From: Lachnospiraceae bacterium
Lineage (GTDB): Bacteria; Bacillota; Clostridia; Lachnospirales; Lachnospiraceae
Length of the DNA stretch: 64,000 nt
Reading direction: 5' to 3'
Assembly: GCA_028689585.1 (NCBI GenBank)
Contig: JAQVCW010000001.1
Span: 434,001-498,000 of the forward strand
The position numbers and the translations under genes were made by a program. Shown in pieces: positions 16,883 through 24,500 of this stretch. Under the pieces are notes generated by a model that saw nothing but the letters and a program-made list of their open reading frames with translations, was not told the origin of the DNA and made no database searches. The stretch's first letter is position 1, and every line of letters begins with the position of its first letter.

Positions 16883-17902
16883 TTAATTGCTGAATTCAGC
16901 AGCATTCGCTGCATCGACAACTTCTATCGGAGTTGCTACAACTCTCGGGATTTCCTGTCCTGCCATCAGTCTTAGTGCTACTTCAACGGCTGCTGCACCG
17001 TTTGTGCTCATAAACTGATCTACTGTTGCAGTTAATTCACCAGCTTCAATTGACTTATAAGCATCTCCAGTACCATCAACACCTGTTACAATTACATCGC
17101 CCATCTTGTCTGCTGCGCGAAGAGCTTCAACAGCTCCCAGGGCCATATTGTCATTACAGCAATAAATTGCACTAATGTCAGGGTTTTGAGTCAAAATATC
17201 CGTAGCAACATTCATACCTTTTTCCATCTCATAATCTGCCGGAACGCTGGCAACAATAGTAATATCCGGATATTCTGCTTCAATTCTTTCTTCAAAACCA
17301 TTGGTTCTCTGAATAGATGTGAATGTACCAGCAACACCCTCAATAATAGCAACGGTACCTTTTCCGCCAAGTTTTTCAGCAATATAGTCAGCAGCTTTAT
17401 ATCCGATATCAATCTGAGATCCGCCTACATACACGTTTGCATCAGCTATATATTCACAGTTGGCATTTACAATTGGTACCCCTGCTTCTTTTGCTGTTGC
17501 CACTGCACTGTCAAGACATTCATTTGTCAATGGTGCTAAAACTAATGCAGAATAATTATTCTGAAGCATTGTTTCCATAATAGAAAGCTGACCCGCTGTA
17601 TCTGTTTCTGTTCTAGTTGCTTGAATATCCATTGTTGCCCCATGAGCTTCTGCCATCTCAGTCATTCCATCGCCAAGTGATAGCCAGGCCTCATTTGCCT
17701 GATTTTTTAAAATACCGCCCATCTGAATTCCCTCTGGCAATTCCAGTTCATCCAATGGGCCAAATGTTGCTTCAAGATCTTCGTAAGCGATTTTATCCGT
17801 TTCCACATCCGGATTAAATGCTTCTTCTGCAAGAACGGATCCTGCAAACATTGTTGCTGTCATTGCTGATGCCAGAATTGCTGATAATAACTTTCTTTTC
17901 AT
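16883..17902 (-). CDS. Sugar ABC transporter substrate-binding protein
   Basis: This 339-aa periplasmic-binding-protein-1 type protein has a signal peptide MKRKLLSAILASAMTATMFA. The mature part shows the ribose-binding style pattern: ALVLAPLTNECLDSAV, NANCEYIADANVYVGGSQ, AIYCCNDNMALGAVEAL and VIVTGVDGTGDAYKSIE. GGAGG eight bases before the ATG at 17902 fixes the start; the in-frame ATG at 17917 has no site. A GC-rich hairpin (AGCGC-GAAA-GCGCT) stands just upstream at about 17929-17942. Signal peptidase II cysteine was not seen, so the protein may be held by its signal or by the permease. Confidence 0.92.
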   Translation of the reverse strand: MKRKLLSAILASAMTATMFAGSVLAEEAFNPDVETDKIAYEDLEATFGPLDELELPEGIQMGGILKNQANEAWLSLGDGMTEMAEAHGATMDIQATRTETDTAGQLSIMETMLQNNYSALVLAPLTNECLDSAVATAKEAGVPIVNANCEYIADANVYVGGSQIDIGYKAADYIAEKLGGKGTVAIIEGVAGTFTSIQRTNGFEERIEAEYPDITIVASVPADYEMEKGMNVATDILTQNPDISAIYCCNDNMALGAVEALRAADKMGDVIVTGVDGTGDAYKSIEAGELTATVDQFMSTNGAAAVEVALRLMAGQEIPRVVATPIEVVDAANAAEFSN

Positions 17903-17956
17903 TTTTTTGTCCTCCATTTATTTTTTTTAGCGCTTTCGCGCTTTGGAACCATTTGT

Positions 17957-18241
17957 TTAAAAGTGATACTCCAACGGAATATTATGAACCACATAGTTGT
18001 TATACATTTCGTGCCATCTGACTACTTCTTTAGAATCTACGTGACCTTTAAATGCATTCTCATCTTCCCAGCAGTCACAGATAATAAGTTCGTTTTCATT
18101 ATCAACAGATGGTGATACATCATAGAAACAATTGCCCTTTTGTCTTCGAAAATCGTCCAGCAGTCCTGAAGCCAATATCTCTTTTATATACGCCTCACGC
18201 TTTCCTTCTTTAACAGTAAACGTACCATGATAAATAACCAT
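17957..18241 (-). CDS. Antibiotic biosynthesis monooxygenase (ABM)-fold protein
   Basis: This 94-aa single ferredoxin-like domain protein has FTVKEGKREAYIKEIL at the start, the GNCFYDVSPS strand and a DCWEDENAFKGHVDS stretch, typical of YgiN/LsrG-like ABM proteins. Family roles include quinol oxidation and isomerisation of small carbonyl compounds such as phospho-AI-2. It sits between the cupin isomerase and the binding-protein gene in a LacI-controlled operon, so a minor sugar-conversion step is more likely than antibiotic synthesis. Function remains unproven. Confidence 0.8.
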   Translation of the reverse strand: MVIYHGTFTVKEGKREAYIKEILASGLLDDFRRQKGNCFYDVSPSVDNENELIICDCWEDENAFKGHVDSKEVVRWHEMYNNYVVHNIPLEYHF

Positions 18242-18262
18242 ATTAAGCTGCTCCTATTCACA

Positions 18263-19450
18263 CTAATCTCTATACACTGCATTATCCGGACCAAAGTGCT
18301 GTAATATTACCATTGGTTCTACCTGACTATGGTTTTCAATCAGCACACCTTCAGTCGCACGGGCTTTACTTACAAAATACTCATCTGCTGTCTGATCTCC
18401 TACACGCATCAAATTCACAGCTTCAGCTTCAAATTTTCCAAATTTTCCAAATCCTTGTACAATTACACAACCATAAGCTGCTTTATCCTTTAGAATCACC
18501 TTGCAGCCAGGTTCGATTGTAACTTCTTTTGAAGTAACAAACTCGTTGTTATAACACACATATCGTTCAAGTAAACCTTTTTGAGTCTCTGGAAGTACCA
18601 AAGCTTTTAGGTTATATTTTTCTTTAAAATCAGCTTCATAATTAGCATCCCAGTCAATCGCATCCATAATATAATCAATCCTGTTTTCTACATTATCTGG
18701 GACAATATCTGTCATAAAGTGCTCATCAAACACTTCTCCACATACAACATTTTCTAATACACAGTTCAAATCTGTTCCCCATTGCGGTTCATAGGTCAGG
18801 AGGGAACCCGGTGCATGGATTACTCCAGCAGGTACATACCAGCCTTGTCCTGGTTGAATATTATAAGCTCTTGACATATCTGTAATATGAGTATCATAAT
18901 CCGAGAAATGTTCAATACACTCGCGCACATCTTCGCGTGTAACTCCTTTATTAAATCCAAAAAATGTAGAAGATCGTCTACCCGAATAATTATTTAGCTG
19001 TGGTGGAAAATAGTAACATTCTGGTTTTGCTTCACACCCTACTTTTTCTGCAATTTCTTTTCTTGGATGGAAATGAAAGTATAGTGGTGTTTCATAATCA
19101 AAAAATTTGGCAAATACCGGAAATGTACCATACTTTTCTTGTAACTCTTTTCCTATCAGGTCTTCTTTTAATTCGGCAACTGCATCTTTTAAAAGGAACT
19201 GTGTTCCATCTGCTGCAAGTACATATGACAAACCCTGATCTGGTCTTTTTTCATTTTTTGTACGGCAGCCACTAACTGAACAGAACCAACGCTCCATAAC
19301 TGTTCCCGCATCTGCTCCATATGCAAAATAATCATCTGGATGAATTTTTAATCGCCGGCCTGGCGCACCGAATTTTACAGGTACAAATGCAGGCACCATA
19401 CGAAAAACACCATCCCCTTCTATGAAGGTAGCTCTAATTTTATTGCTCAT
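18263..19450 (-). CDS. Cupin-fold, mannose-6-phosphate-isomerase-like protein
   Basis: This 395-aa protein has a class I mannose-6-phosphate isomerase look. A metal cluster YFHFHPRKE lies at residues 124-132, with later GWYVPAGVIHAPGS near residue 205, which would supply His ligands. A C-terminal cupin strand set follows (EVTIEPGCKVILKDKAAYGC). It should isomerise an aldose or ketose, possibly phosphorylated. It is the first gene of the sugar ABC operon, with a GGAGG site and a LacI operator upstream. It is clearly diverged from housekeeping ManA, so the substrate is open. Confidence 0.7.
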   Translation of the reverse strand: MSNKIRATFIEGDGVFRMVPAFVPVKFGAPGRRLKIHPDDYFAYGADAGTVMERWFCSVSGCRTKNEKRPDQGLSYVLAADGTQFLLKDAVAELKEDLIGKELQEKYGTFPVFAKFFDYETPLYFHFHPRKEIAEKVGCEAKPECYYFPPQLNNYSGRRSSTFFGFNKGVTREDVRECIEHFSDYDTHITDMSRAYNIQPGQGWYVPAGVIHAPGSLLTYEPQWGTDLNCVLENVVCGEVFDEHFMTDIVPDNVENRIDYIMDAIDWDANYEADFKEKYNLKALVLPETQKGLLERYVCYNNEFVTSKEVTIEPGCKVILKDKAAYGCVIVQGFGKFGKFEAEAVNLMRVGDQTADEYFVSKARATEGVLIENHSQVEPMVILQHFGPDNAVYRD

Positions 19451-19510
19451 GTTGTTTCCTCCTTATTCTTTTAGCAGTCCTTACCCATCTTATATTAAAT
19501 TTCCGTAAAC

Positions 19511-19526
19511 ATTAAAACGTTTTAAT
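19511..19526. promoter_or_regulatory. LacI operator 1 (before the sugar ABC operon)
   Basis: ATTAAAACGTTTTAAT is a perfect 16-bp palindrome with the central CG typical of LacI-family operators. It lies between the cupin gene start (19450) and a TTGACA box on the minus strand (19572-19567), where bound repressor would block the polymerase. Confidence 0.8.
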
Positions 19527-19660
19527 ACTATTTGAAAATATAATGCTAATATAGAATATATTTTTTTGTCAATATATATGTGTATTAGCACTATAATCTG
19601 TATATTTTTATTACTTATCACTGTATTATATCTTTTTCGTAGATTTGTTGTTGTCTCTTT

Positions 19661-19676
19661 ATTAAATCGTTTTAAT
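19661..19676. promoter_or_regulatory. LacI operator 2
   Basis: ATTAAATCGTTTTAAT differs from operator 1 at one base. It lies midway between operators 1 and 3 and could support repression by DNA looping. Confidence 0.7.
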
Positions 19677-19761
19677 GAATTTATTATACATCTCAGTTTT
19701 CAATAGTTCAATATGTAATATTTCACTATATTTTCAATACATTTTTGGTTACTATTTATAT

Positions 19762-19790
19762 TTGATTTTATTAAAACGTTTTGATAAAAT
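19762..19790 (+). promoter_or_regulatory. lacI-type regulator promoter with operator 3 inside
   Basis: The -35 is TTGATT (19762-19767), the spacer 17 bp and the -10 TAAAAT (19785-19790). The operator ATTAAAACGTTTTGAT (19770-19785) fills the spacer, so the regulator should repress its own gene. Confidence 0.75.
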
Positions 19791-19925
19791 AATTAGATGC
19801 AACCATTTCTCTGCAACTGCCTATACATACACATTGCCAGCAGCTACTTGGTTCGCTGTTTTTTGTTGATATAGTACACACAAAGTGCTATCATTTTTAG
19901 TAGTTAATCAAGAAAGGATCTGCAT

Positions 19926-20984
19926 ATGCACACTAAATCTAATCCTCAAAAAGAGAATTCAAATAATTCGAAAAAGCCTTCTATTATTGATGTTGCCAAA
20001 TTAGCAGGTGTTTCACCAGGAACTGTATCAAATGCTTTAAATTCATCGGGATATGTTAAATCTTCCACTAAAGAAAAGGTATTACACGCTATTAAAGAAT
20101 TAAATTATATTCCAAATCGTGCTGGGCGAATATTAAAGACAAACAAAACAAATCTAATTATGCTTGCAGTACCTGATACATCAAATGAAATTTATTTTCG
20201 GATGATTGAGTCTGTTCAAGAATATATGAAACCCAAGGGTTATTCTATTTTGCTTTATTACACAAATGGAACACTTCAGGAAGAACTGCGCACTCTATTT
20301 CTACTGCGGGAACGAGTTATTGACGGTCTTATCCTGGTTCATTTTTCATATAATGAAGAATTATTTCAAGCAATTGAGAGCTCAAATTCACCAGTTGTTC
20401 TTATTAGTATGTGTAATCATCTCTGGGCTGGCAAAGGAAATCCGTTTGATACCATTTCTGTCGATGTTCATAGAGGCATATATGAATCTACCAAACATCT
20501 TATTAATATGGGCCATAGTAAAATCGGTTATCTAGCCGGAAAAAAAGGCCTGACCGTTTATGAGCAGCGATATAACGGATATTGCCAGGCACTCAATGAT
20601 GCTGGTATCAAATATAGAAACGACTACGTAATGTGGAACGATTACACAATATTAGCAGGAAATAATTCCTCCCGTTCTCTTCTTCTACTTCAAGATAAGC
20701 CAACAGCTATATGTGCATCTAACGATCATCAGGCACTTGGAAGTTGGCAGGCACTTCAAGATATGAATATAGCGGTACCAAGTGAAATTGCGTTAGTTGG
20801 TATGGATAATATCATTTCCAGCAAAATCATAGGTTTAACATCATTTGATATGCACGAAGATATAATGGGGAATGAAGCTGCAAAACTTCTATATTCGCAT
20901 TTAGAAGAAAATTCAAATACATTCAAAGATATATATTTGGTGCCTTCCATTCGCCTTCGTAATAGTTCCATAAAACTAAAATGA
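19926..20984 (+). CDS. LacI-family transcriptional regulator of the sugar ABC operon
   Basis: This 352-aa repressor has a short leader, then the LacI helix-turn-helix IIDVAKLAGVSPGTVSNAL (about residues 20-38) and the hinge segment NRAGRILKTNKTN. The C-terminal sugar-binding core resembles periplasmic binding proteins, with ICASNDHQALGSWQAL and LVGMDNIISSKIIGLTSFD. It is divergent from the sugar ABC operon. Three 16-bp palindromes with a central CG lie between the two start codons. AAAGGA precedes the ATG. Confidence 0.93.
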   Translation: MHTKSNPQKENSNNSKKPSIIDVAKLAGVSPGTVSNALNSSGYVKSSTKEKVLHAIKELNYIPNRAGRILKTNKTNLIMLAVPDTSNEIYFRMIESVQEYMKPKGYSILLYYTNGTLQEELRTLFLLRERVIDGLILVHFSYNEELFQAIESSNSPVVLISMCNHLWAGKGNPFDTISVDVHRGIYESTKHLINMGHSKIGYLAGKKGLTVYEQRYNGYCQALNDAGIKYRNDYVMWNDYTILAGNNSSRSLLLLQDKPTAICASNDHQALGSWQALQDMNIAVPSEIALVGMDNIISSKIIGLTSFDMHEDIMGNEAAKLLYSHLEENSNTFKDIYLVPSIRLRNSSIKLK

Positions 20985-21152
20985 AATAGTATATTTTATA
21001 CATACTAACTCCTTTTTTCATTTATTACAGTGACATTTCTTAAGTTTAAATGTGACGTTTTCTAATTTATTATTGTTTTACGGTATGTGTCGATAAATGC
21101 ATCTAAAAATACCCTGCCTGAATGTAAAAATACTATCCCTAGAAATGTGCAC

Positions 21153-21407
21153 TTAATAAAGCCTTTTGTAAGACTTATCCCATTTCAGAATGCCAAATGT
21201 TCCTTCTGCCCGGATACTGCGGTCCATTCTCAAAAGTGCTCCATGTATGGGCTCAAGGTTTGAAATTATCTCTTGATGAATCGAGGTGAGTTCCTGATTC
21301 ATTCGGATGGTTCTGTTACCGGATGCCCTGGGACAACAATCACTTTTATGCGGGCAGCCTTCACATGATTCGCATTCATAGATTTCTTGCAATTTTTCGT
21401 ATTGCAA
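21153..21407 (-). pseudogene. IS1182-type transposase fragment
   Basis: Eighty-four codons match the C-terminal part of IS1182-family transposases as I know them. There is a Cys cluster CESCEGCPHKSDCCPRASG, then IHGALLRMDRSIRAEGTFGI and LKWDKSYKRL. The catalytic DDE core is missing and the end is cut by a stop soon after KRL. No terminal inverted repeats were found, so this is a dead remnant. Confidence 0.75.
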
Positions 21408-21483
21408 TTACTTTCATGTTTGCTTATACTTTATTCAAACTTGCTTATACTTTTAATTATGCATACTTTGTAATTATGCATAA

Positions 21484-21960
21484 TTTGAAAAATATAGTGA
21501 TGGTTGGCATTGTGACAATGGGAAAGTTTATGGTTTCGGAGAAATAGCTACAGATGTATGTAATAGAACATATAAAAAATATAGCCCCAATTGTGAAAAT
21601 GGAAGTGAAACAACAGCTACTAAAACACAAGTAGAATATCAACGTCAAATAAGTATAATGACACACGTAATTTATGCGTGTGATCATTTTTTTCGTGAAT
21701 TAAATATTGATATGAGCAACAAACAAACTATAAGAAATATGTTCAATGAAGCCATTCATTTTATAAATCAATACCTTGATAAATATCCATATACAACAAA
21801 AATTATATGTGATGAAAATGATAAATTACATACCTCTTACCATGTAAATTATATATTTGAAATGCTGCCATTTGACTTTATAGAGTCCGTAAATAATGGC
21901 ATTAATCTTGTAGTATGCGATCATTGTTATGCTCTTTTTATTCAACAGAAAAATAGATCA
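21484..21960 (+). pseudogene. Degraded zinc-ribbon protein gene, copy A
   Basis: An open frame without a start codon runs from 21484 (DGWHCDNGKVYGFGEIAT) through MTHVIYACDHFFREL to MLPFDFIESVNNG and CDHCYALFI, where it breaks off. Copy B at 23637 has the related MLPLDFVESINLG and CKSCHMLFI followed by the second CxxC pair, which copy A has lost. The deletion joins the frame to the region before the small toxin, so an accidental 163-codon open frame (21658-22149) arises. The family resembles Clostridial proteins with a CxxC-N14-CxxC ribbon; the name and function are not known. Confidence 0.6.
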
Positions 21961-22065
21961 AGCGGCAGCAGGCAAATAAATAATCGAACCATGACAATAG
22001 TATATTTACCTGGGCAGCCGGGGGACGGCTCCACCTGTTCCGAGTCTTGCGGAAGGGGTGGTAAT

Positions 22066-22149
22066 ATGGTTACATACAATGATATGTTCACTTTTGTCAT
22101 TATGCTATGTGCAGTTATTACACTTGATATTAAACTAAAAAAGAAATAG
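22066..22149 (+). CDS. Putative holin-like small toxin, copy A (27 aa)
   Basis: MVTYNDMFTFVIMLCAVITL followed by DIKLKKK: one hydrophobic helix with a charged tail, in the style of the Firmicute putative holin-like toxin family (Hol-Tox) and type I toxins such as TxpA or Fst. AAGGGG lies seven bases before the ATG. The stop is inside a bidirectional hairpin (22145-22188), and a strong antisense promoter faces it at 22282-22254. A near twin is found at 24151. It probably inserts in the membrane if its antisense partner is lost. It is too short for normal gene callers and is read through by a longer relic frame. Confidence 0.7.
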   Translation: MVTYNDMFTFVIMLCAVITLDIKLKKK

Positions 22150-22188
22150 CCGTCCTGCTCCCTGCGAAAGAATAGGACGACTATTTTC
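22145..22188. terminator. Bidirectional terminator shared by toxin A and its antisense RNA
   Basis: AATAGCCGTCCT pairs with AGGACGACTATT (one G-T pair) over a 17-base loop. T-rich DNA follows on both sides, so it can stop both the toxin mRNA and the facing RNA. Confidence 0.7.
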
Positions 22189-22247
22189 TAGTCAAATATG
22201 ATTTTTTGCCGGGACAGGTGGTTGCATCACCTTTCGGCTGTCTTGTT
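22145..22247 (-). ncRNA. Predicted antisense RNA of toxin A
   Basis: A perfect promoter on the minus strand (22282-22254) would start an RNA near 22247 that runs about 100 bases to the shared terminator. It would be complementary to the toxin mRNA's 3' end. Its 5' part can form a small hairpin around GGTG/CACC. This is the layout of type I antitoxins. The exact ends are inferred. Confidence 0.6.
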
Positions 22248-22253
22248 AAATAT

Positions 22254-22282
22254 ATTATAGTCATTCTTTTTTCATATGTCAA
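22254..22282 (-). promoter_or_regulatory. Consensus promoter for antisense RNA A
   Basis: TTGACA (22282-22277), exactly 17 bp, then TATAAT (22259-22254): a full match to the sigma-A consensus. No protein gene lies downstream on this strand within reach. Confidence 0.85.
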
Positions 22283-22510
22283 CTTATCTTGCATTTTTGT
22301 TTCTTCACATTTCTAAACTAAAGGGGAAGCGGGGACAAAATCAATTGTCCCCCCTTCTGAACATAGCAAACATATTTTAGGTCGAATGGGCTTGATTAAA
22401 TGATACGCTAATGCATTTCTAAAATTAAGGAATTTAATTGAATAGCTTATGATTTTAATGTGCGCTTGTTTCCGTCTTTTTCCAAACTTGGACAAATCTT
22501 GGACAAAACC

Positions 22511-22539
22511 TTGCTTTTCACAAAATCATGTGCTATAGT
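22511..22539 (+). promoter_or_regulatory. Promoter of orphan preQ1-like leader, copy A
   Basis: TTGCTT (22511-22516), 17 bp, TATAGT (22534-22539). The same block is found at 24501-24529, and a looser version stands before queT at 39071-39099. Confidence 0.6.
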
Positions 22540-22587
22540 AATCAAGCTAAAAGCCCCATAAAATAAGGTCTTTTGGGGAAAACAAAT

Positions 22588-22627
22588 CGTGTGTTCGGGA
22601 CCTTCCACACGTAAAACAAAACCTGAC
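22588..22627 (+). promoter_or_regulatory. Orphan preQ1-I-like aptamer, copy A
   Basis: Stem CGTGTG/CACACG encloses the 12-base loop TTCGGGACCTTC, followed by the A-rich tail TAAAACAAAACC. Stem, loop and tail start are identical to the leader of queT (39170-39210). The queT tail then reads CTAAAGG; here it reads CTGAC, so the pseudoknot partner and ribosome site are lost. No gene follows on this strand. It is either a relic or part of a small RNA. Confidence 0.6.
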
Positions 22628-22639
22628 TTGAATACCTGC

Positions 22640-23048
22640 TATGGTATGTTATTTTCCTTTATTTCAGGCATTTTCAAAAGTTCACAAGCGACTATTTTAT
22701 TACTTTCTGTTATGTTATTTTACAAAAGTTGTGTGAAAAGTTGTGTAGAACACAAATAGCCGGACACTGTATTTCTTAGTTCTCTAACGCCAAATAGTGA
22801 TTGTAATTGTTGCAGCTTTGCAGTCTGATGTTAGCACACAACTTCGATACTATCAATGTCATCCAACGCAGGCTGATAATCTATGTACCTCCTGTACTTC
22901 CTCTAACACAAAACAGGATCAGCAGATTTTCACTTCCAATCCTGTTCACTAAACATATCAATTTTAAGTTATATGGTTACTGCTCACGCTTTAACGTAAT
23001 AAACAATTTTGCGTGATTTCCAGTATTCCAAATCTATACTCATAGAAT
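22640..23048. other. Non-coding relic region after leader copy A
   Basis: A tail shared with leader copy B (to about 22770) ends in AATAGCCGGACA, but the terminator hairpin's second arm is missing here. The rest, to the stop of the VOC gene, shows only short frames without ribosome sites. A 31-codon frame beginning at about 22641 is kept in copy B but also lacks a ribosome site. Confidence 0.4.
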
Positions 23049-23459
23049 TTATTCTTTATTCATACTTCCTATTTCCAATAGATTTCCTTCTGGATCAGCA
23101 ACATAGAAATTGCGAACACCAAAATCGAAGGTAATCGGCGCTCCACAAGGGAACTTCACATCCATTTTTGAAAGACGTTCAAACTCGGCATCCACATCTG
23201 CATAACTCGGTAACCACAGGGCAACTTCAAAGGTCTGATTAATCCCTTTTGGTGGCTCATATTCTTCTCCTATTGCCTTCACAAATTCCTCGCGGCTATA
23301 CATAAACAAAGTAGTTTTCCCGCTTCCTGTTTCAAACTCTGCAAAATTTCCACCACTCCAATCAGTGTTAAATCCAAGAATATCTCTGTAATATCGAGCC
23401 ATTGTATCAATATCACCTACTAATAAACATGCACCTACTGTAACATTTTTTCCATTCAT
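23049..23459 (-). CDS. VOC-family (glyoxalase/bleomycin-resistance fold) protein
   Basis: This 136-aa single-domain protein has paired beta-alpha-beta-beta-beta modules. It starts NVTVGACLLVGDIDTMARYY, has DILGFNTDWSGGNFAEFE, and ends FDFGVRNFYVADPEGNLLEI, where the last Glu is the usual metal ligand. Members detoxify aldehydes or bind antibiotics; substrate cannot be told. It stands alone between the two relic modules, with a GGAG site before its ATG. Confidence 0.85.
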   Translation of the reverse strand: MNGKNVTVGACLLVGDIDTMARYYRDILGFNTDWSGGNFAEFETGSGKTTLFMYSREEFVKAIGEEYEPPKGINQTFEVALWLPSYADVDAEFERLSKMDVKFPCGAPITFDFGVRNFYVADPEGNLLEIGSMNKE

Positions 23460-23636
23460 TTCTGCTCCTCTCCCAATAAAACCACTTAGTCCTTAGGTTA
23501 TTTTATCATTTATAACCAACAAAAGCTATCGATACTTTACCACTTCACAGTCTGATGTTTGCACCATTAACTTCGGATTTATCCATATCTCGCGCAAAAT
23601 TGATATGTTTCTTACAATGTAGAATATATTTACGAA

Positions 23637-24061
23637 ATGCTGCCTCTTGACTTTGTTGAATCTATAAATCTTGGCTTAGATATTGAGCCGTGCAAAAGCT
23701 GTCACATGCTGTTTATCAAAGATAAATCAATTGTTATATATTGTGATAAATGCGGAACTCATACAGAATATGAAAAACGCAAACGTGCGGAACGTGCAAA
23801 AAGTTTAAGTAGTAAAACAGATAAGATTTATAGAAGAATGAATCGTTGGCTACTAACCAGTAAAAACGAACTATATCAGAACAAGAATATGATTCCCTTG
23901 GTTTTAAAAAATGGAGCGTTCAAAACAATATAGACATAGACAATGCGCCCAGTGAAATAGATTTTGAAAAATGGATAGCTGAACAAGATAAAAAATACAC
24001 CGCTAAAAACTTACCTGCCTTAATTGCCGCCCTTCCAGATCAAGCGGCAGCAGGCAAATAA
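23637..24061 (+). pseudogene. Degraded zinc-ribbon protein gene, copy B (frameshifted)
   Basis: The reading starts MLPLDFVESINLGLDIEPC with a CKSC...CDKC ribbon, then a basic region EYEKRKRAERAKSLSSKTDK. A frameshift near 23885 moves the reading to EYDSLGFKKWSVQNNIDI, FEKWIAEQDKKYTAKNLPAL and IAALPDQAAAGK-stop at 24061. It is related to copy A. The 54 bp over its end (AGATCAAGCGGCAGCAGG...) are identical to 21955-22008 of copy A. The family is not recognised. Confidence 0.6.
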
Positions 24062-24150
24062 ATAATCGAACCATGACAATAGTATATTTAACCGGGGAAC
24101 CGTTGGGGTGTTATGTCAGCCGCTGGACGAAAGAAAGGAGGCTGGTGCTT

Positions 24151-24237
24151 ATGGTTACATATTCGGATTTAATCCAATTTGTAATTATGCTTTGCGCTTT
24201 AGTAACTCTTGTTATTTACATAGAACGCAAAAAATAG
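24151..24237 (+). CDS. Putative holin-like small toxin, copy B (28 aa)
   Basis: MVTYSDLIQFVIMLCALVTL followed by VIYIERKK: a single hydrophobic helix and basic end, clearly the same family as copy A and as the holin-like toxins I know from Lachnospiraceae. AAAGGAGG stands nine bases before the ATG, a stronger site than in copy A. The stop lies inside the bidirectional hairpin 24231-24271. A facing TTGACA-N17-TATAAT promoter at 24359-24331 makes the antisense partner. Amino-acid changes against copy A are mostly conservative, which suggests the peptide has been kept under selection. Confidence 0.75.
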   Translation: MVTYSDLIQFVIMLCALVTLVIYIERKK

Positions 24238-24271
24238 CGCCCCTGCTCTGGTAAAGTAAGGCGCTATTTTT
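24231..24271. terminator. Bidirectional terminator shared by toxin B and its antisense RNA
   Basis: AAAATAGCGCC pairs perfectly with GGCGCTATTTT. T-runs follow on both strands. The same layout is found in copy A with a different stem sequence, so the structure rather than the sequence is kept. Confidence 0.8.
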
Positions 24272-24324
24272 ATAACTCTTATTTTCCGGCGGTCAGGTGT
24301 GCACTGACCAACGGCTCTCTTGTT
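24231..24324 (-). ncRNA. Predicted antisense RNA of toxin B
   Basis: Transcription from the consensus promoter would begin near 24324 and end at the shared terminator, giving about 95 bases. Its 5' half forms a hairpin with stem GGTCAG/CTGACC. It overlaps the end of the toxin frame. Ends are inferred from promoter and terminator positions. Confidence 0.62.
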
Positions 24325-24330
24325 AAGTAT

Positions 24331-24359
24331 ATTATAGCCAATCTTTTTTGCCCTGTCAA
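24331..24359 (-). promoter_or_regulatory. Consensus promoter for antisense RNA B
   Basis: TTGACA (24359-24354), exactly 17 bp, TATAAT (24336-24331). Both boxes are perfect, as in copy A, while the spacer sequence differs. Confidence 0.85.
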
Positions 24360-24500
24360 CTTATCTTAAATTTTTGTTTGTGTACTTTTCCACACTGACA
24401 ATAATAAACACAAAGGTAAAGACGGAGCTGTATAATTTGCCCTTTGACCTGCGGTTTTAATGGGTGTTTATTTATATCTTTTTCCAATTTTGTACTTTCC

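Noticed and set aside
21658-22149. A 163-codon open frame that looks like one protein
   Set aside because: The first part is a decayed zinc-ribbon gene, the middle is out-of-frame leader sequence, and the last 27 codons are the small toxin with its own ribosome site. The fusion comes from a deletion.
22641-22736. A 31-codon frame (MVCYFPLFQAFSKVHKRLFYYF...) kept in two orphan leader copies
   Set aside because: There is no ribosome site, and identity of the two copies at DNA level explains the conservation. Copy C has lost most of it.
23567-23610. Similarity of GATTTATCCATATCTCGC-CAAAATTG to part of the heme-degrading-fold gene (around 14133)
   Set aside because: It covers only about 30 bp, without a reading frame. 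It may be a tiny gene fragment, but it is too short to annotate.
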